64,000 nt of DNA from Leuctra nigra (taxonomy: Eukaryota > Arthropoda > Insecta > Plecoptera > Leuctridae), in the NCBI GenBank assembly GCA_934045905.1, contig OW203765.1:21267409-21331408 (forward strand). The letters are read 5' to 3'. The notes beneath the pieces are model-generated. The model was not told the DNA's origin. It searched no databases and saw only the letters and a list, made by a program, of their open reading frames with translations. Below are positions 35,313 to 46,917 of this stretch, one piece after another. The translations under genes were made by a program, and so were the position numbers. Position 1 is the first letter of the stretch. The number at the start of each line of letters is the position of its first letter.

Positions 35313-35592
35313 TAATGTAGAATTTATATAGTAATTTTGAAAATTTATATGATTCGAATATTACATCGGAAATACTATGTAATGTACTACATAATTCTTT
35401 TCATAAGAGAATAATTTCAAATTTGTGTTGTGAGCGCATTAAATGGAGTGTTATCTAACTCATAAAATTAAACCACGTTATACACACAGTATTTAGTAGG
35501 TAATAAGCACCGTAGTGTAATGTGCATGCAATATAATATTGTGTATTACTCCAATATATTGTATTATTGAATAACACTATTCGAACAAACAA

Positions 35593-35872
35593 GAGATACG
35601 TGATGGAGCCACTTCTGGCAGGAAACTTATTAGATCCACTTTTTTATTTTGATGTTCGTGTTTCCATAGGGCAGTGGAAAAGGAGAAATAAATGAAATTC
35701 AGATTTAGTTACAAGTTTACTTTTTCAGCCATAAAAAATAAACGCAACTAAAGCAAATTTTATATCATTTATTTACATACATAAACCCTTTATATCCTCC
35801 ATTATCCCCCTTATGGATAGATCCAAAGAATCCACCAGAGGTCAGTCGTGTTCCTTATTTTCTCGAATGGTA
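35593..35872 (+). repeat. ~280-bp dispersed repeat, inverted copy at 43251-43531
   Basis: Starts GATACGTGATGGAGCCACTT, passes TTCGTGTTTCCATAGGGCAG and TTTTTCAGCCATAA, and ends CCACCAGAGGTCAGTCGTG followed by TTCCTTATTTTCTCGAA. The other copy is the reverse complement with roughly 85% similarity by eye. There is no open frame, and the element class is unknown. Confidence 0.75.
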
Positions 35873-37570
35873 TAATATATTGCAGATACCTAATATTGCA
35901 AAGAAACCATTCCCGTCAACGTACGAATTTTTCGCTTCTTGCGACAAATAACAAAATGAAATGAATACTTGTCACCGCATCCCATTCAATTATTTCACCT
36001 TATGAAATCTTAAAAAGTCCTTGTACTTGGCTTGGAAGAGCAATTTGTCCCTCGAGTACGATGAAGTATGCATCTATGGCAAGAGAATGCAACAAAAGTG
36101 GATGAAACTAATAATTTGTAACACAAAGACACTGATTGTGTGCTAAAAATTGCAATTTGTACGACATTTGCTCGTTCATTCGTGATATTTGATAATAAAA
36201 ATACATTATTTAAAAATATGAATTTCATTGGTAGAAGCATCAGGTTATCTGCAGAGTGTATCTCTTGTATTATCACTGAATCACATCTACAAAGGCATAA
36301 GACCTACAATCCAAGAGGGTGCAATTTTGATCCTGACCTAATGTGCACAATTAAAAAAATGTTTTCCAGGAACTGTGTTGCTCTCCGGAACTGCATTAGG
36401 GCTTCCGAGGAACTCAAATGTAATTCCATTCATTCAATTGATTCGCACAGAGTTTAGTATTCATTGAACCAGTCACTTTTTTAATTTTAATATAATTGTA
36501 TGATTCGTTTTTGGGGATAAAAGATTACAAAATGCGGGGTTCGCTAAAAATCGAACATTGGATCATATATTAGGAATTTATAACAAAAATAGAGGATGTT
36601 AAATTACAGTAAATACAATACAATTTGCAATGAAGAATAGTGTGTACAAAAACGGGAAAGCATGACATAAATAACAATGAAAATTCCTCGAAACTGTGGA
36701 ATGGATTATTAATTGGAAATATTTTGAGATTGAATCAGGATGAGAGGATTTGTGAAGATTTTATGCAAACAAATATTTTTAAAATCTTTTTAAAATCTCT
36801 TTTATGATTTTATATTTATGAACTTCATTGTGTATTATAGAACTGTGTACTTTTTATAACAGTTTAATTGTATTGTTATTTGTAGATTATTTATTGGCCG
36901 AGCATGAAAAAGAATATTCTCTCATTTTTATTTCAATAAAATCTATTTATTTCCAACAATGTGCAAAGTGATACATATTTTTGACCTTTAACAATAGGTA
37001 TTGGAAAGGTACACATACAGTCACAGCAGTAAAGTCAGGTGGTCTTGAGGAAAATGGCGCCTCTTTACGTACTGTTCGAATAAATCGGTTCAGGTTTATT
37101 TGCTTGTCTTAACTTTCTATTAGTGTCATTAATCACAAGTAAAATTCAAACAGAAATCTACCGACTGTCCTATAAGTCTCTATGTCCCTATGTATTCTAT
37201 GTCTATGGCCTTCTTAATCTATGTTTAACAACTTGCTATCCACTTCCCGATGTCAATAAACTTAACCTATACTCATCACTAATCGATCAATTACAATCAA
37301 TAACAGCCTCAATTGATTTGTTACTCGTTTACAGCCAGTTCAAAGCCTACTCTTGATCAAACTAGTTGTTAGGACCTCACGTACACACATTTGCCCGTGT
37401 AGCGATCAAGGTTGGAGATTTTAAGACTGCGAGTATACAGGCACACCCAAAAACTGATTCTGAGAATATATCACAAAATAATAAATATAGTATTTTTGAC
37501 TATTTTTCTTGTAAGTTTTAAAATCTCTTTTCAAGAATATTATTGAACAAAGTTGTCTTTCTCAAATTGG
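35873..37570. other. No supported gene
   Basis: AT-rich sequence. The frame at 36140-36457 (105 codons) has a few cysteines but no signal peptide, splice signal or recognisable motif. No repeats shared with the rest of the window were seen. Confidence 0.4.
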
Positions 37571-37574
37571 AATG

Positions 37575-37795
37575 TAAATGTTTTTTTTGACATTTAACGT
37601 CGCACTTTCCTGCAACTAGCTAAGTGATGGAAGAATGTTTACAATGATAAAAGGGAGAAAATGATGAAAATAAGGTAAGAGTAGACGGTGGGAAAGAGGT
37701 GGTCGCGGCATATTAGTATGGAACCTTCCCAATATATTTACATCTTGACTGAGGGAAACCACGAAAAACCTCAGTCAGGTAGGAGGAAAGAGTTA
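37575..37795 (-). repeat. tRNA-SINE, diverged copy
   Basis: Minus-strand match to the SINE at 55423-55692 from the 3' end (TTTAACGTCGCACTTTCCTG) through AACCTTCCCA to CTGACTGAGG..CGTGG..CCCTCAGT, which is the region just after the tRNA-like head. The head itself is not recognisable. It is older than the 55-kb copy. Confidence 0.7.
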
Positions 37796-38027
37796 ATAGA
37801 AACGTCATGCAGTCTAGAGGGTAAACCTATGGTTGATTGTTATATTACATTTTAAATTCATTACATATGGTAATATTTAATAATAAAACGATTAAAAAAA
37901 TATCTGATGATAAAGTTATGAAATTACAATACATAAAACTTTATAGACAAATCTTTATCGCATCTATACAGTAATAACGTACTTTTTGCGTTCATGAAAA
38001 GCGGAGAAGTTATAATTAGCACATTAC

Positions 38028-38222
38028 CTCGCATCAGGGAGTATCTTCATTTCAACATCTATCAAATGACTACCAAACAGCTGGTGATATTTTATCGCCA
38101 CGTATTCCGTGGTCTTATGGATCTGGTTTGGCTTTCCACCTCTACGAGTCTCGATCAGCTGCTTGAATGTTGTCTTGCCAGTGTTCATCAGACAGTTGCG
38201 ATCAAGGACGCGTGTGTGAACT
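38028..38222 (-). CDS. Possible internal coding exon of an unrecognised gene
   Basis: A 195-bp open stretch of raised GC is bounded by an acceptor (ATCTAACAACTAG) and a donor (GCGAG|GTAATG). The exon length is a multiple of three. The frame encodes VHTRVLDRNCLMNTGKTTFK and then a Lys/Thr-rich, hydrophilic sequence ending IDVEMKILPDA. GKTTF resembles part of a nucleotide-binding loop, but one short match is not evidence of a kinase. The opposite strand is open too (37994-38233), so strand and reality are uncertain. No neighbouring exon was found. Confidence 0.28.
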
Positions 38223-38928
38223 CTAGTTGTTAGATACAATGTCTCGGTTCGGTTTGTGATGGAAACAATCTAGTGTTGTTATGGATACATATTGGTTGAT
38301 AATTCGCAAAACAAGAGACAAAGTAAGTTAGTGCGTTTATAATTTGGGTCGGCTGACTGTGACAAATAGAATCAAACTATTGTATCTTAAACAACCTTTA
38401 CTAAATTTCAACTAGTTGAATTTGTATGTAGACTATCTGTACCAACGTTGAAGGGAATAGATTTGTAAACAAATAGTCTCATTTCTTGAGGTAGCAAAAT
38501 ATGTTGTGTACTTACTTTTAAATTGGACACTATTGACTTTGATTCAGGCAAGCCTGATGGGTTGAGAATCTTCTTCAAGTGAACTTTTGACAACCGAAAA
38601 CCTGTTAGGCTGTTAAAACGCATATAACCGAAGAAATTTAGTCCATTTGTGTATATTCCATTCCGCTTCTCTTTTGGAATAGATTGAGCGTCAGACCCAA
38701 ATTCTCACCATAACCTGTATGTTCATTACTAAACCGACTCGGTGAGACTAATACAAATCCAATATCTAAACAAAAATAAATAAACCAAAGGCAAAATGTA
38801 TACGATACTTTGAAATGATTTAAAACTTGACCGTTCTTCACCTCTGATTTTCAAGAAGAAAAAAATAATACGTTTCTAAAAATTTCTTTGGGTGTTTTTA
38901 AACATTAGAATATGATCATAGGGAAGAA

Positions 38929-39249
38929 ATATCGATGTCCTAGTATTATACTGAGACATCTAAAAAATATGAAAAAATGAAATTATATTGGATTCAGAAT
39001 TTCAAGCTCTATAGAATTTCAAGCTCTATCCAGTACTGTACTGAGATATCTTTTAGTTTCATTTGCCTCCAAGAGATCGCGGATGTCTCTCTATAACATT
39101 CTCCAGTTCTATACCAAGACATCTCAAGTATACCTATAGTATTAAAACAGCCTGATGTAAATGTCACAGTTCTATTATACTGGGACATCTTCGTAAAATC
39201 TAATATTCGATTTTGAAGATGTCTCTGTATAATATTGGGGCATCGATAT
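38929..39249. mobile_element. Foldback element with internal reiterations
   Basis: Terminal arms of about 33 bp (ATATCGATGTCC, TATTATACTGAGACATCT) are inverted at the other end (AGATGTCTCTGTATAATATT, GGGGCATCGATAT). Between them the motif ACTGRGAYATCTY recurs about four times in diverged form, and AATTTCAAGCTCTAT is directly duplicated. It is non-coding. Confidence 0.6.
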
Positions 39250-39471
39250 ATCTTGTTCACTGCAGTTTCTGAACTGGATTAAGGTTATTCGTAGTTTATT
39301 TGACGCATAGAATAAGCTTCCATATCTATAAAAACCGTTAAATTTGAACGCCCGGATGGAGTGCGTAATTGCCATAACATGATCGCCTTTCATGATTCCT
39401 TGGTTCGAGCCTCGGCTCTACCACTTGAAGAGTACAAGGAACGAACTCTGTGAGTCCATTTAAAAAAAAGT

Positions 39472-39671
39472 TTAAAGCCCCATTTACACGGTGCAACTTC
39501 TTGTACAACTTCTGTACCACACTTCTGTGTCACACTTCTTGAATGGAAATTAGAACATGTTTTAGGTTAGCTGTGACAGAAAGTTGCGTCGTGTAAATAC
39601 AAAATTGTATGAAAAATGGGAATGAGACACAGAAGTTGTTCAAGAAATTGCACCTTGAAAATGGGGCTTAA
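39472..39671. mobile_element. MITE with TTAA ends
   Basis: Left arm TTAAAGCCCCATTTACACGG then TGCAACTTCTTG and ACAACTTCTGT. The right arm is the inverse (ACAGAAGTTGTTCAAGAAAT, TTGCACC, AATGGGGCTTAA). TTAA at both edges could be a piggyBac-type target duplication or part of the arms. Confidence 0.6.
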
Positions 39672-40156
39672 GGTGTAATCAATAATCTTGCAGTGATTTT
39701 TATGAGCTTTCGGAGTATATCCTATGGGTTTAAGAAAATATTGCCACAAAGTCTTTAAAACAAAATTGAAATATCGATTTGTAACTAAGATAGATACGAG
39801 TTTCAACATAAAACCTCGTTTATCTCAGATTCATCCGAATGTGACTTAGATCGTTCTTTCCTTGTATCCTACACTTGCAATTGCTCCTGATTCCACGACT
39901 GTAAAACAGAATGGCCGCCCACTCATCCCCCCCCCCCCTACTCCCACACCTCAGACAATCATCCTCCAGTAGCTACTGTTTAAAGAGATCATTACGTCAT
40001 CATTCCCACGTTAACATAAGACTGAGCATTCTACTGACACTTGGAAACATGAAGCTAATCGAATCAGAACTTAATTACTCAATTAGCTATTTAATCTTAA
40101 TTACCAACATTTGACGTCGACGAGGTTGATGTGAGAGTGATCCGCGGAGATTCACA

Positions 40157-40238
40157 GAAGCTGTTAAGTATAGTTTGTGTCAGGATAGGAGTACACTGAA
40201 GCTGTTATGTATAGTTTGCGTCAGGATAAGAGTACACT
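40157..40238. repeat. 41-bp unit duplicated in tandem
   Basis: GAAGCTGTTAAGTATAGTTT followed by GTGTCAGGATAGGAGTACACT is repeated once with four changes. Confidence 0.8.
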
Positions 40239-40597
40239 GGAGCAATGTGAGATGGGGAGAGTCAGGGGGAGACTGCCCTCCCCCCTTCCCTTCAAGTCAA
40301 ATTGCTTCAGCAAGATTTTCGAAAATAAATGGTTTAATTGTACACTCAACAAAACATAAAACGACAAAATGAACAAAACGATTAAAGTATAAAGCAGTTG
40401 CAAGTAACGAAATATGTGATGTCACATAACTTAGTAAATCTATAAGAGCCAACTACGGGCTTCACTACATTCATAAATGTAGTGAACAAATAAACAATGT
40501 TATCTTGCAGCTGGTAAAGTTAATAATAAGAACTATTTAAATTAAACTATCGGCACTCATTGGGCATTCGTTGGGAAAGGTATTGTCAATCCACGAC

Positions 40598-40775
40598 CCC
40601 TGTCAGGTTCCTTGACAATCAATCCTTGTTATTATCAATGAAATCAGAGCTCACCTACTAGAGTTAGATGATGAGTTAGCACATACGTCATCGGATGATG
40701 CCATCAAATATTTTTCAATCCGTTTATTTTCGAAAACCGTGTTTTCTTTTGTTGAGTGTACCTGCTACTCTCTGT
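40598..40775 (+). repeat. Dispersed repeat without the minisatellite
   Basis: Matches the flanks of 32985-33640: GGTTCCTTGACAATCAATCC, TTGTTATTATCAATGAAATC, ACTAGAGTTAGATG, and then directly CATCGGATGATGCCATCAAA. It represents the state lacking the tandem array. Confidence 0.7.
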
Positions 40776-41133
40776 CTATCTTTACCACGAGTGACGGGAA
40801 TAGAATCACCACAAAACGCTCCATTTTACTTGTATTCATAGCTTTGACGATGTCCATAAAGTAGACATGCTCAACATTCGGGTCTCCACAACTTTCAAAT
40901 GGACTTTGGAACTTTCCCCAAGAAAAGTAGCTAATTTATGTAGATTATATATCCCTCTCTTTGTTCAGGGATTAAATGGTTATAGTTTCCAGCAGAATCT
41001 ATGAAAAGTACTTGAACAATTGCAAACTGTTCGACAAAACAAATGGCCGAGAAAATAATCAGTCAATAAACAACTGGTCGATAAAAAGAAACTGACCAAC
41101 GTTCGACGAAGTATTCGGTCTCTCTTCATGGGC

Positions 41134-41431
41134 TATATAGGGAACATCATTGATTGACCCATGAAACTAATGGCGCCAAGTAACCGAACCGATGGCGCCA
41201 ATATTTGTCTTCTCACACGTCGAGATCGCGTAACTCTCACCCTCCATTACTCGCCCAACGACGCCCGCAATTAGAGCGCCGCGACGTCGAACTACGACGC
41301 CTCCATGACTTGTTATTTACAACACGATACACTATCGGGCGTTCGTCACAGCCGGTGGGAAAGTTGCGACTTTTTCAAAGATTTAATGAGACGTTGAAAT
41401 AGTTGTTAGCTGGGTTGTGGGCTATGTGTGG
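41134..41431 (+). promoter_or_regulatory. Doubtful promoter and first exon
   Basis: TATATAG (41134-41140) precedes a GC- and CpG-richer stretch ending at a donor-like GTGAGT (41431). An internal frame (41205-41402) is Arg-rich and probably not protein. The compositional shift is the main evidence; no Inr is seen at the expected distance. Confidence 0.2.
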
Positions 41432-41724
41432 TGAGTTGGGATTTTGATATCGATCTGTAAGATATTTTACTGAACATACCGCAATTAATTTAGTTACATT
41501 ATATTCCCCTCATAACATCATCGAAAGAAAACAATCTAAATCATAATATTGATATTAATTTATCGCAAACGAAACACATAATTGCAATAATAAACAGAGG
41601 AAAAACAATATCTAATGAAAAAAACATGGTATTTATAATACAAAAGAAAACCGACAACACAGCAACTACTCCAAAGAACGTGATGACCAATTTTTAATTT
41701 CATGTTAAGTATTTCACAAGAATT

Positions 41725-41830
41725 TTTTGATTTTTAAAATAACGTTTAGAGACTTCGCCAATTTTTGTATCACTACTTTTCAGTGCTAAATTTTTTAATT
41801 TCTTATATTTTTTTGTCATTACAAAACCAC
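41725..41830. repeat. Single arm of the P-terminal palindrome
   Basis: Contains GTATCACTACTTTTCAGTGC and TTTAATTTCTTATATTTTTT, as in the right arms of the P palindromes. The partner arm is missing. Confidence 0.5.
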
Positions 41831-42445
41831 ACAAAAATATACAAAACATTCACAGTGTAATAATATTATCTCCATTTCTATTATTGTATTTCACCTCATA
41901 GAGAGCAACAAATAATCTTATTATTTTATAGTGATATATTAATTGAAAAGCAATAGTATACTGTTTTCATTCATATTGATTGTTAAATAATATTGTTAAT
42001 TGGAGTTTCGATTAGTTTTGTTATTGAATAATATCATGACACGATGTTGTAAAGGCTGTAGATATTGTGTTATTGTCAATAGGGACAACACCGATTTAAA
42101 ATACCTAACGTATCCAATGGAAGTATCGAGTATATGCATTTATTTATCATTGGTTAAAAACATGTTATAAACAATAAAATATTATCAGTAATCAATAGTA
42201 ATCAAATAGCAAATGGAACCATTTTGAACTTCAACTGTCTTTCCCCCACACATTTGATTGGCTCTTTCTCCCACTATATTGACAGTGCTGCTCTAGTGTG
42301 AGTAAAGAGAACTATTATTCTACATTGACTCCTCCCATCACCATTGGTCCATTGACGTGAAATATTTATAATAAACGTGTGCGAGATATTGATATTTGAA
42401 TTTGGCGCCTGAATTCAGAGCAATATAACATTTCTGTTATATTCA

Positions 42446-43174
42446 TTGAGCGAGCGAAGCGAGCGTCTCCTTTTGACTCTTTTGACACGGACCTCTGTTT
42501 TTTTCTGTTAATAGCCGATACACAGGTCACAATGTTTCACCCATCGATCTGAAATTTTGCACACATGTATAGTCAAGGAAACTAGATGGTTCATACCCTA
42601 TCTCTCTCTGCTCCATATAAAAACATGTTTATGTTATGTGTCAGAGAGAGGCAGAGTATGAACCATCTAGTTTCCCTGACTGTACAACCAACCTTCTCTG
42701 TTTGCAGACCCTAATTTTTTTGAAATTCATTCGTTGGTTAAAATTTAAATAAACATCTCCTGATAGGTTGAAAAATGAAAATGGTCTTCGATAAATGTGA
42801 TCAAACTCATATTTTGCATGGTCAGTAAGATCGATATTGTCTCTTATTTTACAGTTTTTCATCCCAATCAGTTAAGAACGTATGAACTTATTGATATTTT
42901 TAATATCTGTCAGATATGAAGTATCGAAATGAATGTTTTCCAGTGCCAGTTGAATTGAATCTGATTTGCTTTATGTACCAGGGTGCTTAGATATAATTTT
43001 CAAGTTTCGATGAAAAGCATATACTTTTATGTTGATTCATGATTGAGTGACTCATATTATTTCAATTCAATATGGATGTATATGTTTTATGTGCGTTGTG
43101 TACGCATTTCCGGTTCGAGAATTTGCACGTATCCGTGCTCGCTCATCAACGCGTTACTCTGAGCGTTTTCCTAG
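42446..43174 (+). mobile_element. HLE copy G, interrupted by a small MITE
   Basis: From TTGAGCGAGCGAAGCGAGCG to GAGCGTTTTCCTAG before T. The usual CACACATGTA-AAACCAACC junction is split by the 113-bp element at 42570-42682. Its 3' half belongs to the A/C/G subfamily. Confidence 0.8.
42570..42682. mobile_element. Tc1/mariner-like MITE nested in HLE G
   Basis: Terminal repeats of about 27 bp ([CT]AGTCARGGAAACTAGATGG then TTCATAC) with TA on both sides (42568-42569 and 42683-42684). The CAGT-type ends and TA duplication are typical of Tc1/mariner-derived MITEs. Uninterrupted HLE copies show the empty site. Confidence 0.8.
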
Positions 43175-43250
43175 TGTAAATGAATCTAGAAATAAAATAC
43201 TTAAAAAAAAATCTCTCCATTCAGTACTGCCACTTGCAATAATGACGCTA

Positions 43251-43531
43251 TTCGAGAAAATAAGGAACACGACTGACCTCTGGTGGAATCTTTGGTACTA
43301 GCCATAAGGGAATAATGGAGGATATCGGGGTTATTTATATAAATAAATAATATTAAATTTGCTTTAGTTGTTTGTTATGGCTGAAAAAGTAAAACTTGTA
43401 ACTATAAATGTAAATTTCAATTGTTTCTCCTCTTTAACTGCCCTATGGAAACACGAACTTCAAAATAAAAAAGTGCATCTAAAAAGTTTCCTGCCAGAAG
43501 AGGCTCCATCACGTATCGCTTATTTGTTCGA
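43251..43531 (-). repeat. ~280-bp dispersed repeat, inverted copy of 35593-35872
   Basis: Reverse complement of the repeat at 35593-35872: AGGAACACGACTGACCTCTG at the left, GCCCTATGGAAACACGAACT in the middle and AGGCTCCATCACGTATC at the right. Confidence 0.75.
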
Positions 43532-45430
43532 TTTGAAACGGTATTGACTAGAGATATATTATATGAGAGACTCTTCAAATCTTGATCAGCCAATCCGCTT
43601 CGTTCGAATAGGTACCGTTTTTACTTTGGCTAAGTGTACTTATCTGCATTTATATTTACGTTTTGCCAAGTGTACATCTTAGAGAGTTCACTGTATTAAT
43701 AGTTTTTATGCATCACATAGTTTGCTGACTTATGGATTATGTTCCATTTGTCTGATGTAGGTAATTGTTTGGGTAATTGTAAAGAATGTTGTAGTGAGTT
43801 ATTTTTAAACACATTCATTTTAATGAATGTAGATAATTAATTCGTTCATTTTAAATACTCTCACAAATAATTAATTTTATAATAAGTGGAAACAGTAATT
43901 TAACAAGAATACTTCACTAAACGAACAATGGGAATGAAACAATATTGCAAACACTCTGTGCTATTATGAGTTGAAATTAAATCTTTGGTAAATTGCAAAA
44001 TTAGCATAATGAGGGAGTAACTTGGTATTGCTCAATATCTTAAACAATATTATCATGCTTCGCGCAGAGTATACCGTTAAAAAACGAGGTTTACTATACA
44101 TTTAAGTGCATATTTATAGTTCGGATGTATAAGTTTACTATAGAAATAATGTGAAATTGTTTTTAATAACTCCATATTTCGCGAGTCTTCGTCGTAATTC
44201 ATGTACTAATAAACGTAATTCGTCGATGTTCGTCATAGATTAATGTAATTAGTTATTGGAACACGTGTTACCGTGGACATTATCGGACTAAGCTCCCAAT
44301 CATTTTGGAATTTTGCAACATCTGTTTGAAATTAAATTTCCTCTTTAATTTATTGATAATTGGGATGATTAATGGTATTCCAGTGATTAAATGAAAAGAA
44401 AAATCAATCCAATTTTTTGGGCCACGTGATAAAAATAAATAGTTGAAAAAAGACATACAGAGAAAAAACAAAGATCGGTGACAAAACTGGGAGCACCCTC
44501 TCTTAGCAGAAATGATCAGGAATCCAGAATACCAGACATATATAAAAATTTGTTAAAGTTTAAACATGTATTTTATATTTTTTCGGGTTTTCTTACAAGA
44601 GAACGAAATCGAATAGCATTTAGTTTTAAAAAGAGTATAATATTTGCTACATTTTGCAAAAAAAAAAATAGTCCGTACGACAATTAGATCCAGAATAATG
44701 ATTTATTTAATTGAGGGCCAAATCGTAAAAAAGTGCAAAATCTCAATTTTTTGGCGGCCCACAACGCGGGAGTGGGTGACCCCAAGGTCAAACGAAAAAA
44801 TACGTGTCGACTATTTTTATCCATACAATATTCACACAAAATATTATTAAAATTGCAAGAGGTATCAGGTCAATTTTCGTCATTTTTTGGTTGACCTGAG
44901 GCGGAATGACCCTAACTATACCTTGATCTAGAGTCTAGACATTGATCCTTACATAAGGCATAAGAATTAAATTAAACTGTATCTATGATTGACAGCTGGG
45001 ATTACAATGTTGCCGTATGACCGTGGTACCTAAGTATGATCATAGGTACGATTGCCTCACAGCATTGACATTGCAACGACTTGTACAAAACCTCAATTCT
45101 GAATTATAACGAGTCAAGTATAGAAACTAATGATAATTATCTTCAGACAACAACAATAAATCATCTGCTTATCTGAAGACATTTGCATTTCAAACGATGC
45201 GATATCCTAATATGGATCAAGGAAGGGTTACGAGAAATAACTGTTTTAAGTTAGCTACAGAGAATGCGTATAGAATCGAACGCGGATTTTGTATAGAATC
45301 TTCACTTTTTATACATTTTTTTATAAAGCTCCCAACGGATATGAAACCTGACCGAGTAAATCACCAAATCGAGTTTGAATCTCTTATTCCACTTGTTAAA
45401 ACCACAACTTTAACTAAGTTTTAACTTACT
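43532..45430. other. No supported gene
   Basis: AT-rich sequence with only small frames (44280-44471, 44478-44687, 45197-45424) that lack splice or composition support. A short GGTCAA..TTGACC pairing near 44.79-44.9 kb was noted but not assigned. Confidence 0.4.
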
Positions 45431-45431
45431 A

Positions 45432-45652
45432 AGGGTCAGTTTTTCAATACTCTGCTACATTTTAAGCGGTTAAGCTACATAAGCTACATGCTACTTAAGC
45501 TACATGTTTAAACTACATGTGTGGTTTCTCAGCGAAACCACATCCCTTCAAAGGGGACTGTATTGGCGTGTCAACCACCAATGACATTTCTTGAATGATC
45601 TTTTAAACTTAACTACTGGATTTAGCCGAGTATTTAAAGACCGGCTATTATA
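45432..45652. mobile_element. Palindromic MITE, copy 3 of the 18-kb family
   Basis: Left end AAGGGTCAGTTTTTCAATAC then TCTGCTACATTTTAAGC. The right end TTAACTACTGGATTTAGCCG and AGTATTTAAAGACCGGC is its diverged inverse. The interior has TAAGCTACATG reiterated. Confidence 0.55.
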
Positions 45653-46025
45653 AAATATGGACCTACAATTAATCTCTTGAATTCCAACGATACCATGAAT
45701 AACTCATTAATTTAAAAACTGTCCCTTGGGTGCTTTATGGTTGGTACGGCATCATATACATGAGATATCGTACATGAGTATCGATTGAGTGAAATCACGA
45801 AAAAAGGTGGAAAGAACGCATGAAGTTTTGTTCAAGTTTATCCAAATTGCTCAGCCGGACTAAAATTATCGCACCAGTTTTTGTTCAGAGGAACTGTGAA
45901 TTATTTTCTTTGACCTGTGCAAGTTTCGCGCGTAACTTACAATAAACCAATCAACAGGCTGAACAGGTTATATCACAGTAACAGTTAAACTAAGACACTC
46001 TCTTCGCTCACTTGATACCTCATTT

Positions 46026-46917
46026 TTGAGCGAGCGAAGCGAGCGTCTCCTTTTGGCTCTTTTGGCACGGACCTCTGTTTTTTTTTTTTTGTTTTTTTTG
46101 TTTTTGTTTTTGGCTGCTAATAGCCGATACACAGGTCGCACCGTTTCACCGATCGATCTGAAATTTTGCACACATGTAAAACCAACCTTCTCTGTTTGCA
46201 GACCCTAATTTTTTTGAAATCCATTCATTGGTTGAAATTTAAATAAACATCTCCTGATAGGCTGAAAAATGAAAATGGACTTCGACAAATGTGATCGACC
46301 TTATATTTTGCATGGTCATTAGGACCAACATTGTCTCTTATTTTACAAATTTTCAGCCAAATCCTCCCATTGGTTAAAATTTAAAAAAATATTTCATGTG
46401 CTTTTTGAAATTTAATCCAGAACCGTTTGACCGATCAACTTAAAATTTTGTATGGTCATCGGGTCCAACATTATCTGTATTTTTGACAATTTTCAGACTA
46501 AACTGTGTTTACATTCAAAAGTTATCGACAGTTTACGGATATTTTGCGTGTTGGCTATCATATTTCTCGAATTTCATATTTCACGGAATCTTCGAATCTT
46601 CACTTCAAGAGAGCAGAAACTTTCAAACGTATTATGAAACTGATATGACCGTTTAACATTTTTTTGAACGATATCCTGTGATTTTTGGAAATTAACAAGG
46701 AATCGTTCAATCATAAAGGTTCAATCGATCAACTTAAAACTTTGCGTGGTTATTGGGACCAATATTTTAGGAATTGTTGGAGATTTTCATACAAGTCTGT
46801 GACGAAATTCAAGAATTATTGGCTTTTAAGGACATTTTCGATAAACATAATTTCGGTTCGAGGTGTTGCGCGTATCCGTGCTCGCTCATCAACGCGTTAC
46901 TCAGAGCGTTTTCCTAG
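46026..46917 (+). mobile_element. HLE copy H
   Basis: Complete copy, nearly identical to B, with an interrupted T tract (T and G runs) where B has an unbroken T run. It ends GAGCGTTTTCCTAG before T. It contains at least three diverged modules with GACCGATCAACTTAAAA-type sequence followed by a TGGTCATCGGGTCCAACATT-type sequence. Confidence 0.85.

Noticed and set aside
36140..36457. 105-codon plus-strand frame with several cysteines
   Set aside because: AT-rich codon use, no signal peptide, no splice or promoter context, and no recognised motif.
41205..41402. 65-codon Arg-rich frame
   Set aside because: Composition reflects local GC richness. No start context or homology is recognised, and the region is better seen as possible 5' UTR.
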